64,000 bases of DNA from Marinomonas sp. SBI8L (GCF_001624705.1 NZ_JSEO01000008.1:62001-126000), one strand, 5' to 3'. Numbered from the stretch's first letter, positions 18,273-27,715 are shown. Numbers and translations are program-made. The notes: generated from the letters alone by a model not told the origin.

Positions 18273-19070
18273 ATGAAAATTTTTATTGAGATTCACCTCA
18301 GGTTTGTAGCAACTGTTTGGCTGATTCTTATGGCTGTTTTGAGCCTACTTTACCTCATTAACTACATGAAATTTGATAGCTTGATGTCCAGTGTTGTTTC
18401 ATCAAAGTTAGAGGTGATTTCTTCGTCATTAGAGTCTTCCATCCTAAAGGCAGAGCGCTTAGGCATACATCTTAAATCAGCAAATAACCTACCAGACTTA
18501 ATGGAGAGGGCGAAATCTAGAGACGTTAATGTGAAGTTAATACACATTATTGGCGATGATGGGGTCATCATTTTCTCGACTGACTCTCAGCTTGTAGGGC
18601 AGACCGTTGAAGAAAGCTTAAGTAAAAGAGCGCTTCGCTCTACCGAGGCTAATTGGATGTTGGCAACAGATAAGGATCTTTATAGCGGTTTGCAATTAAA
18701 AGACAGCTTCGATGAGCTAATAGGCAGTGTCGTAATCCAGTACGACAAGTCCTCTTTTTCAGGAACTTATGCTCAAGTTAGGTTGCATTTACTCGAAATG
18801 ACAGTGGGTATCTTCTTAATATTTTCATTGATTGTCTTCTTGGTTATTAGGTTGTGCTTTGGTGATATTAGTGGGGTTATTCACCTGATTGAGCAATATA
18901 CGGGCGGAGAGAAAGTGACTAAAACATTTGACGCACCAGAAGGCTCGCTAGCGTTTAAATTAGCAGAGCAAATGAAACAGGGTGAGCAAATGAAAGCTCA
19001 AGTAACGAGTGAGTTGGATGCCATTCAAACTCTTAAGGAACAACAAAAGACTGAGGGTTTGTCTAAATGA
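18273..19070 (+). CDS. Membrane sensor-like protein with single-Cache-type periplasmic domain
   Basis: A 265-residue protein with one membrane helix at about 13-32, a periplasmic domain of about 140 residues, a second helix at about 175-197, and a short cytoplasmic tail. The periplasmic part has a Cache/PAS-like strand pattern (LIHIIGDDGVIIFSTD, then LIGSVVIQYD). The tail has a helical, HAMP-like character. No kinase, cyclase, GGDEF or chemotaxis domain is attached, so it would have to signal through a partner. It overlaps the next gene by 4 bases (ATGA), which strongly suggests a shared complex. Function not known. Confidence 0.75.
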   Translation: MKIFIEIHLRFVATVWLILMAVLSLLYLINYMKFDSLMSSVVSSKLEVISSSLESSILKAERLGIHLKSANNLPDLMERAKSRDVNVKLIHIIGDDGVIIFSTDSQLVGQTVEESLSKRALRSTEANWMLATDKDLYSGLQLKDSFDELIGSVVIQYDKSSFSGTYAQVRLHLLEMTVGIFLIFSLIVFLVIRLCFGDISGVIHLIEQYTGGEKVTKTFDAPEGSLAFKLAEQMKQGEQMKAQVTSELDAIQTLKEQQKTEGLSK

Positions 19071-21196
19071 ATGAAGTGAAGAGCATGTCCGGCTTTATTA
19101 ATAGCCGCTTAATCTTAGTAACGGTATTAAGTGCATTATTTGCCTCAGTTTTGAGTACTTTATATACCTTGATTGAATTTGATTTTGCGCTTGAGCCCGA
19201 GCTTCTTAAGAAGGCTAACGCTGTTGCAGAAGTTATTCATGATGATGTGCAATTAGCAACAAGTGTTGGGATTCCTTTTGATCAAATTGAAGGCATGGAT
19301 TCATATCTCTCAGACACACTTTATAAGTACCCTGAGCTAACGTTTGTTGCCATAGTATCTGAGAAAAACAGCCTTCTTTACAGTGCTGGTACAACACCTA
19401 ATCTGAGCCGAATTAAGCCTGAATCATTTAATATTGAGCACCCGAACTTTTTACAAGAAAACATTGTTGAGCGTTTAATTCAGGGGTCGAAAGAGTTATA
19501 TGGGATCTTCTTTAGTGATGCCTCTGCTAATCATGATAGAGATCTTTTTAAACTGGAAATGACACTTGAAGATAAAACGCTTGGATATGTACTTGTTGGA
19601 TTGGATTCTGGTTTTATTCAATCTCAGCTTACCGACGTGTTTTTTGATGTTGTGATCGTTTTGGTTGCTGTATTACTTGTTTGTTTTGAAGTTGTCATGG
19701 TTGTGGTGATGTTTTATGTATCAGAACCACTTAAAGAGTCCGAAAGTTTATTGCAACGACAAGCAGAAGGTGACTTTTCGGTTAATGAAAAGGTAATTAC
19801 AAAAGGGGTTTTTGGAAACTTTATCGGAAAACTCAATCAAGATTCCAAGGATTTACAGGCACAATTTCAATCAGCAGTACAAATTGTTGAGCAAGAAAAT
19901 GTGCAAAAAACCGAAGTGTCGGCTAAATCTCATTTGCAAAAAATTGCTGAGAAGTTTCGTCTACAAAATGTACTCAATGTAAAAAGTGGCGATATTGTAG
20001 ACGCGCGTATTCCTTTATTTGTTTTCTCTTTAGCAGAAGAATTACAGAAATCCTTTATGCCCTTATTTGTGGCCGAGCTCTATGAAGCTGATTCTTGGAT
20101 CTCGAAAGATGTGATGCTGGGCTTGCCGATTTCTATTTTCATGCTTGTCATTGCATTAGCTACGCCATTTGCTGCTGGTTGGGTGGATAGATGGGGGCAG
20201 AAACCATTGTTTTTAATTGGTTTAATACCTGCCATTCTAGGATATTTAGGCTGCTATTTTGCACAAGATGCCATGGATATCGTGATTGCTCGTGGGGTGA
20301 CTGCGTTAGGATATGCTGTTATCACGATCAGCTGTCAGAGCTATATTGCAGCGGTTGTTTCGTCAGAAAACAGAGCTAAAGGTATGGCGATATTTGTTGG
20401 TGTTCTAATGACTGCGACCATGTGTGGTACAGCTTTAGGAGCGATTATCGCCGATAGAATTGGTTATCAACCAGTGTTCTTGCTTTCAGCAATTTTATCG
20501 AGTTTCGCTGGCGTGTTAGCTTGGAGAATGTTCTCAGGTAAGGTGAGCACAGCATCATCTGCGGCAAGTCAAAAAGCTAAGGGCGGCCTTCTGTTATTAG
20601 CTCGTAATGTTAAATTTGTCTGCATTATTATCTTTTGTGCGATTCCGACTAAGATTATTTTGACTGGCTTCTTGTACTTTATGGTACCTCTATATTTGGT
20701 ATCACTCGATGCAAGTCAATCTGAAATTGGCCGTGTCATGATGGTTTACTCTTTAATCATTATTCCTTTGAGTCCATTAGCGTCTGGCATTGCAGATAAA
20801 TCAGGCAAGATGAAAGAGCTAGTATTACTGGGTACAGTCCTATCTGGCGGTATTTTGGTTTCTCTTTATGGTGAAGCTTCCTTCTATAAACTTTTGCTGG
20901 CAGTTGCTTTGATGGGTGTTGCTCACTCTATTTTAAAGGCGCCACTTATTGCTTCTGCACTTGAAGCTGCTGAGGCTACGCCTGAAGTTGGGCGAACTAA
21001 GGTGTTAGGTATTTTAAGAACAGCAGAGCGTATTGGTAGTGTATTAGGTCCTGTATTGGTAGCGACTCTTCTCACTCTATATGATTTTGGTGAAGCTATG
21101 GCCATTGTAGGTACAGGTGTTTTGGTATCGGCCCTATGTATGTTTATTTTCCTTCGTGTGCCAGATGCAAAGCAGGATGCAGGAGCTGAATCATGA
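19067..21196 (+). CDS. Fusion of a membrane sensor module with an MFS transporter
   Basis: A 709-residue two-part protein. Residues 1-300 resemble the preceding gene: helix near 12-35, periplasmic domain, helix near 195-222, HAMP-like and coiled region. From about 325 to 700 it is a major facilitator superfamily transporter with some 12 helices, including the inter-helix signature AAGWVDRWGQKP. The substrate cannot be read from the sequence. A sensor domain fused to an MFS permease is unusual, and a transporter used as a signalling receptor (transceptor) is one possibility. It overlaps both neighbours by 4 bases. Confidence 0.8.
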   Translation: MNEVKSMSGFINSRLILVTVLSALFASVLSTLYTLIEFDFALEPELLKKANAVAEVIHDDVQLATSVGIPFDQIEGMDSYLSDTLYKYPELTFVAIVSEKNSLLYSAGTTPNLSRIKPESFNIEHPNFLQENIVERLIQGSKELYGIFFSDASANHDRDLFKLEMTLEDKTLGYVLVGLDSGFIQSQLTDVFFDVVIVLVAVLLVCFEVVMVVVMFYVSEPLKESESLLQRQAEGDFSVNEKVITKGVFGNFIGKLNQDSKDLQAQFQSAVQIVEQENVQKTEVSAKSHLQKIAEKFRLQNVLNVKSGDIVDARIPLFVFSLAEELQKSFMPLFVAELYEADSWISKDVMLGLPISIFMLVIALATPFAAGWVDRWGQKPLFLIGLIPAILGYLGCYFAQDAMDIVIARGVTALGYAVITISCQSYIAAVVSSENRAKGMAIFVGVLMTATMCGTALGAIIADRIGYQPVFLLSAILSSFAGVLAWRMFSGKVSTASSAASQKAKGGLLLLARNVKFVCIIIFCAIPTKIILTGFLYFMVPLYLVSLDASQSEIGRVMMVYSLIIIPLSPLASGIADKSGKMKELVLLGTVLSGGILVSLYGEASFYKLLLAVALMGVAHSILKAPLIASALEAAEATPEVGRTKVLGILRTAERIGSVLGPVLVATLLTLYDFGEAMAIVGTGVLVSALCMFIFLRVPDAKQDAGAES

Positions 21197-22215
21197 AACT
21201 CTTTATCACACTAATACTCCTATTTACTCCATTTGTAGTGTCCGCGGCTAAAGTTTTTGATGCCGCTAATCCTGCCACAATTTATATGGTGGTTTGGCGT
21301 GGCTGTGAGGATGCTTGTCTAGGGTTTAAGAGCTATCTCAAAAATAATGATTTACCTGTTAATTTAATTGTGCGAGATGTGGCAAGGGATAAAACACGTA
21401 TTGCTGAGTATCTTGCTGAGGCTAAAGAATTAAAGCCTGACCTTGTGGTGACTTGGGGAACGAGTGTATCAAAGGGCATGATAGGTACTATGGGTGAGTA
21501 TGGATCTCAGACCAAGCTTGGAGATATTCCCGTCATGTTTATGATAGTTGCTGATCCTTTAGGCGCAGGAATTATCTCGTCTTATAAAGAAAGTGGTCGT
21601 ACTAATGTTACTGGTATTCGTAATCGTATTTCGGAAGATGTGCAAATTAGAGCAATGAGAGAATACTTCCCCTTAACTCGTATGGGGGTTATTTACTCTG
21701 AAGGTGAGCTTAACTCGGTATTAAATACCAAGAAATTGCATGCTTTATCTATCGATATGGGGTTTGATTTAATCGAAAAAACTTATCAATTAGATGATAA
21801 CAACACGCCTTTGCCAGGCCAGTTCGATCAAGTTATGGCTGACATGGCAAAGGAGAATGTCGATGTTGTTTATGTTGGTTCAAGTTCATATAACTTAGAG
21901 AATAAAGATGAGTTTACGCGAGCTGCAGTAAAGTATTCTTTGCCTGTTGCCAGTGCTTACGATGTGATGGTTACGGAATCTAATGGTTTAATTGCTGTGG
22001 CTAACAAATATTATAATGTTGGGCGTTTGGCTGGAAATCAGGCAAATAAAGTCTTGTTTGAACAGTCGACTCCGGGCGCTTTGCCTATTGCCGAACTGAG
22101 TCGCTTCTCTATGTTTATCAACATGGATGTGGCGCGAAACTTATCCTTGTATCCCCCTATTCAGTTATTACGATTTGCTGAATTGATTAATCCTGACTCA
22201 CATATTGAAGATTAG
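21193..22215 (+). CDS. Periplasmic binding protein of the ABC_sub_bind (PF04392, TrpX-like) type
   Basis: A 340-residue exported protein with a signal peptide ending near VVSA-A and a two-lobed periplasmic-binding fold. The motifs KPDLVVTWGTSVSKG, the RTNVTGIRNR stretch and a C-terminal GRLAGNQANK fit the ABC_sub_bind family, which includes tryptophan/tyrosine binders. No ABC permease or ATPase gene is nearby, so it may feed ligand information to the two upstream membrane proteins rather than to a transporter. It overlaps the MFS fusion by 4 bases and is followed by vgrG after only 3 bases. Confidence 0.82.
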   Translation: MKLFITLILLFTPFVVSAAKVFDAANPATIYMVVWRGCEDACLGFKSYLKNNDLPVNLIVRDVARDKTRIAEYLAEAKELKPDLVVTWGTSVSKGMIGTMGEYGSQTKLGDIPVMFMIVADPLGAGIISSYKESGRTNVTGIRNRISEDVQIRAMREYFPLTRMGVIYSEGELNSVLNTKKLHALSIDMGFDLIEKTYQLDDNNTPLPGQFDQVMADMAKENVDVVYVGSSSYNLENKDEFTRAAVKYSLPVASAYDVMVTESNGLIAVANKYYNVGRLAGNQANKVLFEQSTPGALPIAELSRFSMFINMDVARNLSLYPPIQLLRFAELINPDSHIED

Positions 22216-22218
22216 ACT

Positions 22219-24258
22219 ATGGATGAATTATTAGAACCGCAAAGTAGTAATTTGGTAATTGCCAATAGCAGTGGTGATGAATTTGTTGTGACTAGTATGT
22301 CAGTAACAGAAGGGCTATCAGAGCTTTCTGTGATAGAAGTTGACGTGCTTTGTCAGGATGTTTCTCCTGAAGATTGGGTAGGTGATCAAGTTACCTGCTC
22401 ACTTTATTCTGCTCCTGGTGATAGCCGTAGTTCAGTACGAGAGTACTCTGGTTATGTTGTTGCCGTAAATGGCCTGACACAGAGTGTGCAATCTCGTAGT
22501 CGTGGTATGCGACTGATAATCAAGCCTTGGTTGGCATTGCTAGCCTATAGCGGTAGCTGTCGTGTGTTCCAAGAGGTCTCAACACAAGATATTGTGACCT
22601 CTATCTTTGATGAGCTTGGTTTTAGCGGCTGTTATACAGTAAATAGTATGCCGTCGACAACGAGGGCTTATTGTTTGCAATATAACGAATCTGATTTAGA
22701 TTTTGTAACTCGCTTGCTGGCAGAAGAAGGTGTTCATTTTTACTTTGATGCTGATGCTAATTCGGCCAAGATGATACTTCAAGATGCTTCAAAGCCCTTC
22801 TCTAAAGACGGTAAGGCTACCCTAGATCATGTTGCAAAGCCGAGTGGCGAGAATGATCTAGCGACACTTTGGGAACCACAAAACCAAATGCATAGCGCTA
22901 GTATTGAATTAGCTTCTTATGACTATAACCAGTCCAAATTGATTACTAGTAAAGCGCAATCGTCTAAATACAGCTTGTCTGGGAATACAAAGTTAACTCA
23001 ATATCGTTATCCTGCTTCTAGTATAACGGGGTTAATGGATGACTATTCTAGCCCTTTAGCTGTGACAGAAAGAGCCCAGCTTGATTCGCATTACACCAGC
23101 ATTAAAGCCAGAACAGACACTATTTCTATTTCAGCTGGACGTTATCTTGACATGAACTCGCACCCAAGTAGTGATCAAGAAGGTAGTTATTTGGTCACGC
23201 GTGCTGCTTATCAATTTGATGCAAATGGAAGCTCGGCATTTGATAAAGAAGCAGAACTTATTTGTGTACCTGAAGATCATTTATATTATCCGGATATCGT
23301 TGAAAAGCCTGTTATTCATGGTTTACAGACGGCTGTAGTCGCTGGAACTACAGATGATGAACCTGCAGCAGATGAGCTGGGTCGAGTACGCATTAAATTT
23401 CACTGGGATTCAGAGACGGGTGATAAGACAAGTTGTTGGGTGCGTGTTGCTCAACCTATGGCTGGGAATGGTTATGGTTTTCAGTTTTTACCAAGGGCAG
23501 GTCATGAGGTCTTGGTAAGCTTTATTAATGGCGATCCAGATCAGCCTGTGGTGGTTTCTAGTGTTTATAACAGTACTCATAAGCCACCTTATCCAACGCT
23601 AAACACCACTGAATCAGGGATTAAAACCCAGCAGAAAGGTGAGTCCAACGAAATTCGCTTTGATGATAAGGCTGATGAAGAGGCTTTTTATACCCACGCA
23701 GCGAAAGATTATACCAATGAAGTTGTGAATGATTCATTTGAGATTGTGGGTAATGAAAAGTCCGTGGCTGTAACACAAAGTATTACCCAAACGGCAGATG
23801 TGAACTTTTCTGTAACAGCGAAAGAAAATATCGCTCTAGCTGCTGAAAAAGCTTATACCTTGAGTGCAACAGATTCTATTTCAGAAGACAGTAAAGAGAT
23901 TACTTTGACTGCATCTGACACCCTTAAGCTAGTTGTTGGGGACAGTGAAATTGTTATGTCTAGCTCATCAATTGATATCAGTAGTGGTAGCGTAACGATA
24001 TCAGGCAGTTCAAGTATTTCAATAGAAGGAGGAAGTCTGTCCCAATCTGGCACCTCTGTCTCCATTGACTCGGATGCTTCTATGGATTTAAGTGCGGGAG
24101 CTAGTCTAACAGCTAAAGCTACGGCAACTCTAACTGCTCAAGGGTTGAATGCTACTTTGCAAGGTGATGTTGGTGCGACTGTAACAGGTAGTGCGACAGC
24201 CGAAATTTCGGCAGATGGTATGACAACCGTTAAAGGCGGTATAGTGATGGTGAATTAG
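22219..24258 (+). CDS. tssI: Type VI secretion spike protein VgrG (TssI)
   Basis: Trimeric spike at the tip of the T6SS tube that pierces target cells and carries effectors. The 679-residue protein has the gp27-like N-terminal part, the gp5-like OB-fold near residue 385 (DELGRVRIKFHWD, then PRAGHEVLVSFINGDPDQP), and a repetitive Ser/Thr/Ala-rich beta-helix needle to the end. No extra enzymatic domain is visible, so effectors are probably loaded through the downstream PAAR or adaptor genes. Its start lies 3 bases after the binding-protein gene, implying translational coupling. Confidence 0.97.
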   Translation: MDELLEPQSSNLVIANSSGDEFVVTSMSVTEGLSELSVIEVDVLCQDVSPEDWVGDQVTCSLYSAPGDSRSSVREYSGYVVAVNGLTQSVQSRSRGMRLIIKPWLALLAYSGSCRVFQEVSTQDIVTSIFDELGFSGCYTVNSMPSTTRAYCLQYNESDLDFVTRLLAEEGVHFYFDADANSAKMILQDASKPFSKDGKATLDHVAKPSGENDLATLWEPQNQMHSASIELASYDYNQSKLITSKAQSSKYSLSGNTKLTQYRYPASSITGLMDDYSSPLAVTERAQLDSHYTSIKARTDTISISAGRYLDMNSHPSSDQEGSYLVTRAAYQFDANGSSAFDKEAELICVPEDHLYYPDIVEKPVIHGLQTAVVAGTTDDEPAADELGRVRIKFHWDSETGDKTSCWVRVAQPMAGNGYGFQFLPRAGHEVLVSFINGDPDQPVVVSSVYNSTHKPPYPTLNTTESGIKTQQKGESNEIRFDDKADEEAFYTHAAKDYTNEVVNDSFEIVGNEKSVAVTQSITQTADVNFSVTAKENIALAAEKAYTLSATDSISEDSKEITLTASDTLKLVVGDSEIVMSSSSIDISSGSVTISGSSSISIEGGSLSQSGTSVSIDSDASMDLSAGASLTAKATATLTAQGLNATLQGDVGATVTGSATAEISADGMTTVKGGIVMVN

Positions 24259-24828
24259 ATGCTAAAGAAAATACCCTTAACATCATGTGAAAAAGTGTGG
24301 GAAAGGTTTAAATCTTCCGATGAAGCAAATGAGATAGTCGATCTAAGTTCTGAGCCGAGAGTTATTATTGATAGTTTACTTGAGGCTGGCTTATATCAAG
24401 ATTTGGTGCATTTCTATTGTCATGCTTTGCCAATGCGAGAAACCATTTGGTGGAGCATCTGTGTACTTGAGTTAAGGCAGGATGTGTTAACAAAAGCTGA
24501 GCAATCTTTATTTAATGCTTGTAAGGATTGGGTGAGAGAGCCGCAAGAGCCTAAACGGCGTTATATTGAGAAACAAATGCAGCAACTTAAGAATGAGAGT
24601 TTTATTCGATGGTTGGCCCAAGGTGTTTTTTGGAATGGTAGTGGTAGTGTTGCAGAAATTAGTTTGCCAGTTGTTATGCCAGCCGAGTTTTTATATTCCA
24701 AAGCCATTGCGGGGGCGATTAATACCGCAGCTGTTTTGCCTGAGTGGAAGGGACGAGATAAATTTTATAAACAAGCTTTCGCCAGTGCGTTTGATATAGC
24801 ACAAGGTGGTAAAGGGTTGATTGATTAG
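24259..24828 (+). CDS. DUF6931-like protein between vgrG and PAAR
   Basis: A 189-residue alpha-helical protein that starts directly after the vgrG stop. The LPMRETIWWSICVLE stretch resembles the tryptophan pair of DUF6931 proteins, which occur beside VgrG and PAAR genes. No signal peptide or catalytic motif is seen. Its position between spike and tip suggests a chaperone or adaptor for loading the spike, but this is inference; an effector is less likely because no immunity-like gene follows. Confidence 0.65.
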   Translation: MLKKIPLTSCEKVWERFKSSDEANEIVDLSSEPRVIIDSLLEAGLYQDLVHFYCHALPMRETIWWSICVLELRQDVLTKAEQSLFNACKDWVREPQEPKRRYIEKQMQQLKNESFIRWLAQGVFWNGSGSVAEISLPVVMPAEFLYSKAIAGAINTAAVLPEWKGRDKFYKQAFASAFDIAQGGKGLID

Positions 24829-24837
24829 GAGGACGCT

Positions 24838-25128
24838 ATGAGCTTAGCTGCAAGATTAGGAGACACTTGTGTATGTCCAATGGTTACTGGAACAGTACCT
24901 CATGTTGGAGGTGCAATCTCTGGGCCTGGCTTGTCTACAGTTTTAATTGGCAGTCTACCTGCTGTGTGTGTTGGTGATATGTCTGTTTGTGTGGGTTCCG
25001 TTGACTCTATTGCAATGGGAAGCGCCACAGTGCTTATTGGAAGTAAAATGGCTGCACGTATGGGTGATCTGACATCCCATGGTGGCTCTATCGTTCTTGG
25101 TTGTGCCACCGTTATGATTGGTGGGTAA
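24838..25128 (+). CDS. PAAR-domain spike tip protein
   Basis: A 96-residue stand-alone PAAR protein forming the sharp conical tip on VgrG. It has the repeated turns typical of the family: GTVPHVGGAISGPG, SATVLIGSKMAARMGD, HGG and ATVMIGG. Zinc-ligand candidates are His and Cys residues in these turns. There is no C-terminal toxin extension. A good ribosome-binding site (AGGAGG) lies 6 bases before the ATG. Confidence 0.95.
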   Translation: MSLAARLGDTCVCPMVTGTVPHVGGAISGPGLSTVLIGSLPAVCVGDMSVCVGSVDSIAMGSATVLIGSKMAARMGDLTSHGGSIVLGCATVMIGG

Positions 25129-25187
25129 AGCGAGCCCGTGCGCACCTAGAAATGAATAATAATTAAATATAATTGAGATGATATTTT

Positions 25188-26564
25188 ATGGCGCAATTAT
25201 TGGAAGCAATTTCTGCGGATGCACCTTGTGGTGAATATTTAAAAGATAATCGTACCTTGTTTCGAGGTTTGCGAAACTACTTTAACCAAGCTCAATCCTC
25301 TTATCGTCAGCTAATGGAATCTCCCGATGCCATGCATGATGAAGAGTTACTGACACAGAATGCAGCAAATTGGAATGAACTCTCTAATCAGTGTGAAAAA
25401 ACCATTGAGACAGTCTCTAAAGATGTTGAGGTTATGTGTTGGTTGAGTGCTGCTCAGCCTTTTTCGCATCAGCCCTTGGAAAATTTAGCCAGTGTATTGA
25501 CAAGTTTTACACAATTGATTGATACCTATTGGGATGATTTACATCCAAAGCCGCCAATCAAAAAACTGAAGTCAGAAGATGATGCTGGTAGAGCTCGTGA
25601 GTGGGCTGAATTTAGAGTTAAGCCATTTTTGCAGTTGGTAGGGGAAAGGGATGGCACTGGTCTTTTATCTATGCCATTACAAAGCATAGGCCTGATTGGT
25701 GCTATTGATTATAGTCGTTACTATTCGGCCGAAAGAGATGGGCAGTTAGATGCATTAAAAGCTGAAGCATCTCAGTATATTTCAAGTAATAAAGAGCAAG
25801 TAAAAGAAACTATTTTATCCCTTGGGGCGATTAAGCAACAGTTACTTGCACTTGAGGCTAGTGTCGTTGAGAAATGCCGTGGTGTTGGGGCTCAGCCAGT
25901 TAGCTTCCGGTTTATTAACCAAACCGTTGACCGACTAATTAATGCTAGCCATTATTTGGTGGGTAACCTCATTGTACCTTGGCCTTTGGATGCTCAAGAG
26001 CCTGAGCCAGCTGATGTATCTAATGCAGGTGAATCGGCCCCTGTAATAAACGAAACACCTACACAAGCCCCTATATCTGGAGAGATGACTATGTCTAATA
26101 AAGTGACTAATGAGGTTGTTTCCTTACAGGGTAAAGTTGGTGAGGAAATCTATACTCGCGACCAGGCTTTTCAGCAGCTTAGACATATTTCCGATTACTT
26201 TAGTCGCACTGAACCGCACAGCCCTGTTTACATGTTGTTAGAAAGGGCAATTAGATGGGGTTACATGTCTCTGCCAGATCTTTTAAATGAGATGGTAGGT
26301 GAAGACGACAAGATGATGGGGCGCATGTATCAATTAGCGGGCCTAGAAAGTGTTGATAAAACTGTGATTCCTGACCCAACAATATCTGCCGCAGAGTTGT
26401 CTCATAAGCAACAAGCTGCACCCGTTAAATATAACGCTCCACCTGTGTCTGTTCCAAAAAATGAAAAAATGGAGCCTGCAGCGGTAACAGAGCCAGTGAA
26501 AAAAGAAGAAACTGTGCAGGAAGACAATGCTAACTCAAATAACCTTTCTTCTTTTGAATGGTAG
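25188..26564 (+). CDS. tssA: T6SS cap/initiation protein TssA
   Basis: Binds the baseplate and the distal end of the growing sheath and primes tube and sheath assembly. The 458-residue protein has the ImpA_N domain (about residues 5-130, with ADAPCGEYL and YWDDLHPKPP), a variable middle, and a C-terminal region around residues 325-395 (RDQAFQQLRHISDYFSRTEPH). A Pro/Lys/Glu-rich tail follows. The ImpA_N signature makes the assignment firm; the C-terminal subtype is less clear. Confidence 0.92.
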   Translation: MAQLLEAISADAPCGEYLKDNRTLFRGLRNYFNQAQSSYRQLMESPDAMHDEELLTQNAANWNELSNQCEKTIETVSKDVEVMCWLSAAQPFSHQPLENLASVLTSFTQLIDTYWDDLHPKPPIKKLKSEDDAGRAREWAEFRVKPFLQLVGERDGTGLLSMPLQSIGLIGAIDYSRYYSAERDGQLDALKAEASQYISSNKEQVKETILSLGAIKQQLLALEASVVEKCRGVGAQPVSFRFINQTVDRLINASHYLVGNLIVPWPLDAQEPEPADVSNAGESAPVINETPTQAPISGEMTMSNKVTNEVVSLQGKVGEEIYTRDQAFQQLRHISDYFSRTEPHSPVYMLLERAIRWGYMSLPDLLNEMVGEDDKMMGRMYQLAGLESVDKTVIPDPTISAAELSHKQQAAPVKYNAPPVSVPKNEKMEPAAVTEPVKKEETVQEDNANSNNLSSFEW

Positions 26565-26967
26565 TGGTTCTGTTATAGTTTGTTGTTTTTTATGATAAAA
26601 AATATCTTTTAAGTTTTACTTAAGAAATAATTCATATACTTGGCTAGTAGCGTTTAGTATCAAGAATAAATGAAATATGAAGAAGTGGTGGATCTTTGGT
26701 GGGTTAAATTTACAGTTAATGGATATAACAGTAATCTATTTATCAACAGAGTAAATATTACGAAAGAAGAGCGAGAAACTATTTCAGTATCAATTAAATA
26801 CTTGTTAGTTGATCATCAGCTTTCATTGAATTGTCGCGAGACAGGTCTATTGTTAATTGCTTAGTAATTATTGGAATGAGTGATAGAGAATTGAACGACT
26901 CATTTACAGGCTAGGTTATTGTTTGAATAAAATTGAAAAAACAAAATTTAAATAGAGGAAATAAAAC
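26565..26967 (+). other. Intergenic region upstream of hcp
   Basis: 403 bp, AT-rich, separating tssA from hcp. It probably contains a separate hcp promoter. It holds a small perfect hairpin at 26609-26623 and an inverted repeat with 7-bp arms (26875-26881 and 26898-26904) about 65 bases before hcp. A 64-codon open frame at 26670-26864 has a weak ribosome-binding site and no recognisable features; I do not call it a gene. Confidence 0.35.
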
Positions 26968-27495
26968 ATGGCTACTATTTACATGCGTATTGACGGTGTT
27001 GACACAATCAATGGTGCTGCGACTATTGGTGAAGTTGGTGGTAAGAAAGGATTCTTCGCAATTGACTCTCTATCATGGGGTGCTGTGCGCGGTGTTACTG
27101 TTGATGTTGGTAATGCAAACAACGCTGACCAAGGTATGGTTGGTTTGGGTGAGTTGAGCATCTCTCGTCAATCTGATGGTGCAAGTCCATTACTAACCAC
27201 TTTCTTGTTCTCACCAGGTGCTGAAGGTAAAACATGTGAAATCATGATTACTAAACCATCTCGTGAAGGTAACGGTGCTGATCCATACCTAGTGATTACA
27301 GTTGAAAAATCTCGTATTGCTAGCTACAACGTAGGTTGTGGTGACGGCTCTTTGCCAAGCGAATCTTTCGCTCTAGCTTATGCAACTATGAGCTTAACTT
27401 ACTACTATGAAGATGAAGCTGGCAAAATCCAAAAAGGTGATGTTATTAAATATGACGTACCTACAGCGACATTAGCTTCTAAAGCAGCTTTATAA
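26968..27495 (+). CDS. tssD: T6SS tube protein Hcp (TssD)
   Basis: Forms the stacked hexameric rings of the inner tube. The 175-residue protein starts MATIYMRIDGVDTI and has the family features of an early LSWG motif and a late YATMSLTYYYED stretch. A good ribosome-binding site (GAGGAAA) precedes the ATG. Its own upstream gap and a strong inverted repeat just downstream suggest independent, high-level expression, as is usual for Hcp. Confidence 0.96.
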   Translation: MATIYMRIDGVDTINGAATIGEVGGKKGFFAIDSLSWGAVRGVTVDVGNANNADQGMVGLGELSISRQSDGASPLLTTFLFSPGAEGKTCEIMITKPSREGNGADPYLVITVEKSRIASYNVGCGDGSLPSESFALAYATMSLTYYYEDEAGKIQKGDVIKYDVPTATLASKAAL

Positions 27496-27510
27496 ACGGC
27501 TTATTAAATA

Positions 27511-27566
27511 GAGTTAATCATTAAGCTTGTTGACCCAGTGTTTACAAGCTTAATTGCTGTTAACTC
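27511..27566 (+). repeat. Nested inverted repeat after hcp
   Basis: An inner perfect 10-bp stem (27521-27530 with 27544-27553) is flanked by an outer 7-bp stem (27511-27517 with 27560-27566). No T run follows at once, so this is not a textbook terminator. It may protect the 3' end of hcp mRNA or lower transcription into tssB. Confidence 0.6.
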
Positions 27567-27715
27567 AATATCAGTTTTGTTTGTTGTTACTTGAAGGTTT
27601 GGCTATTAAAACAATTGGTTAGTAACATTAAGACAAGCGTTTTGATTGTATTCAAATTGTAATGACTAACTTAGTAATGCTTATTACTAGTGTGTACAAA
27701 TAACGGAGAAAGATT

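Noticed and set aside
26670-26864. 64-codon open frame between tssA and hcp
   Set aside because: Weak ribosome-binding site, AT-rich composition like the surrounding gap and no recognisable features; kept only as a note in the gap entry.
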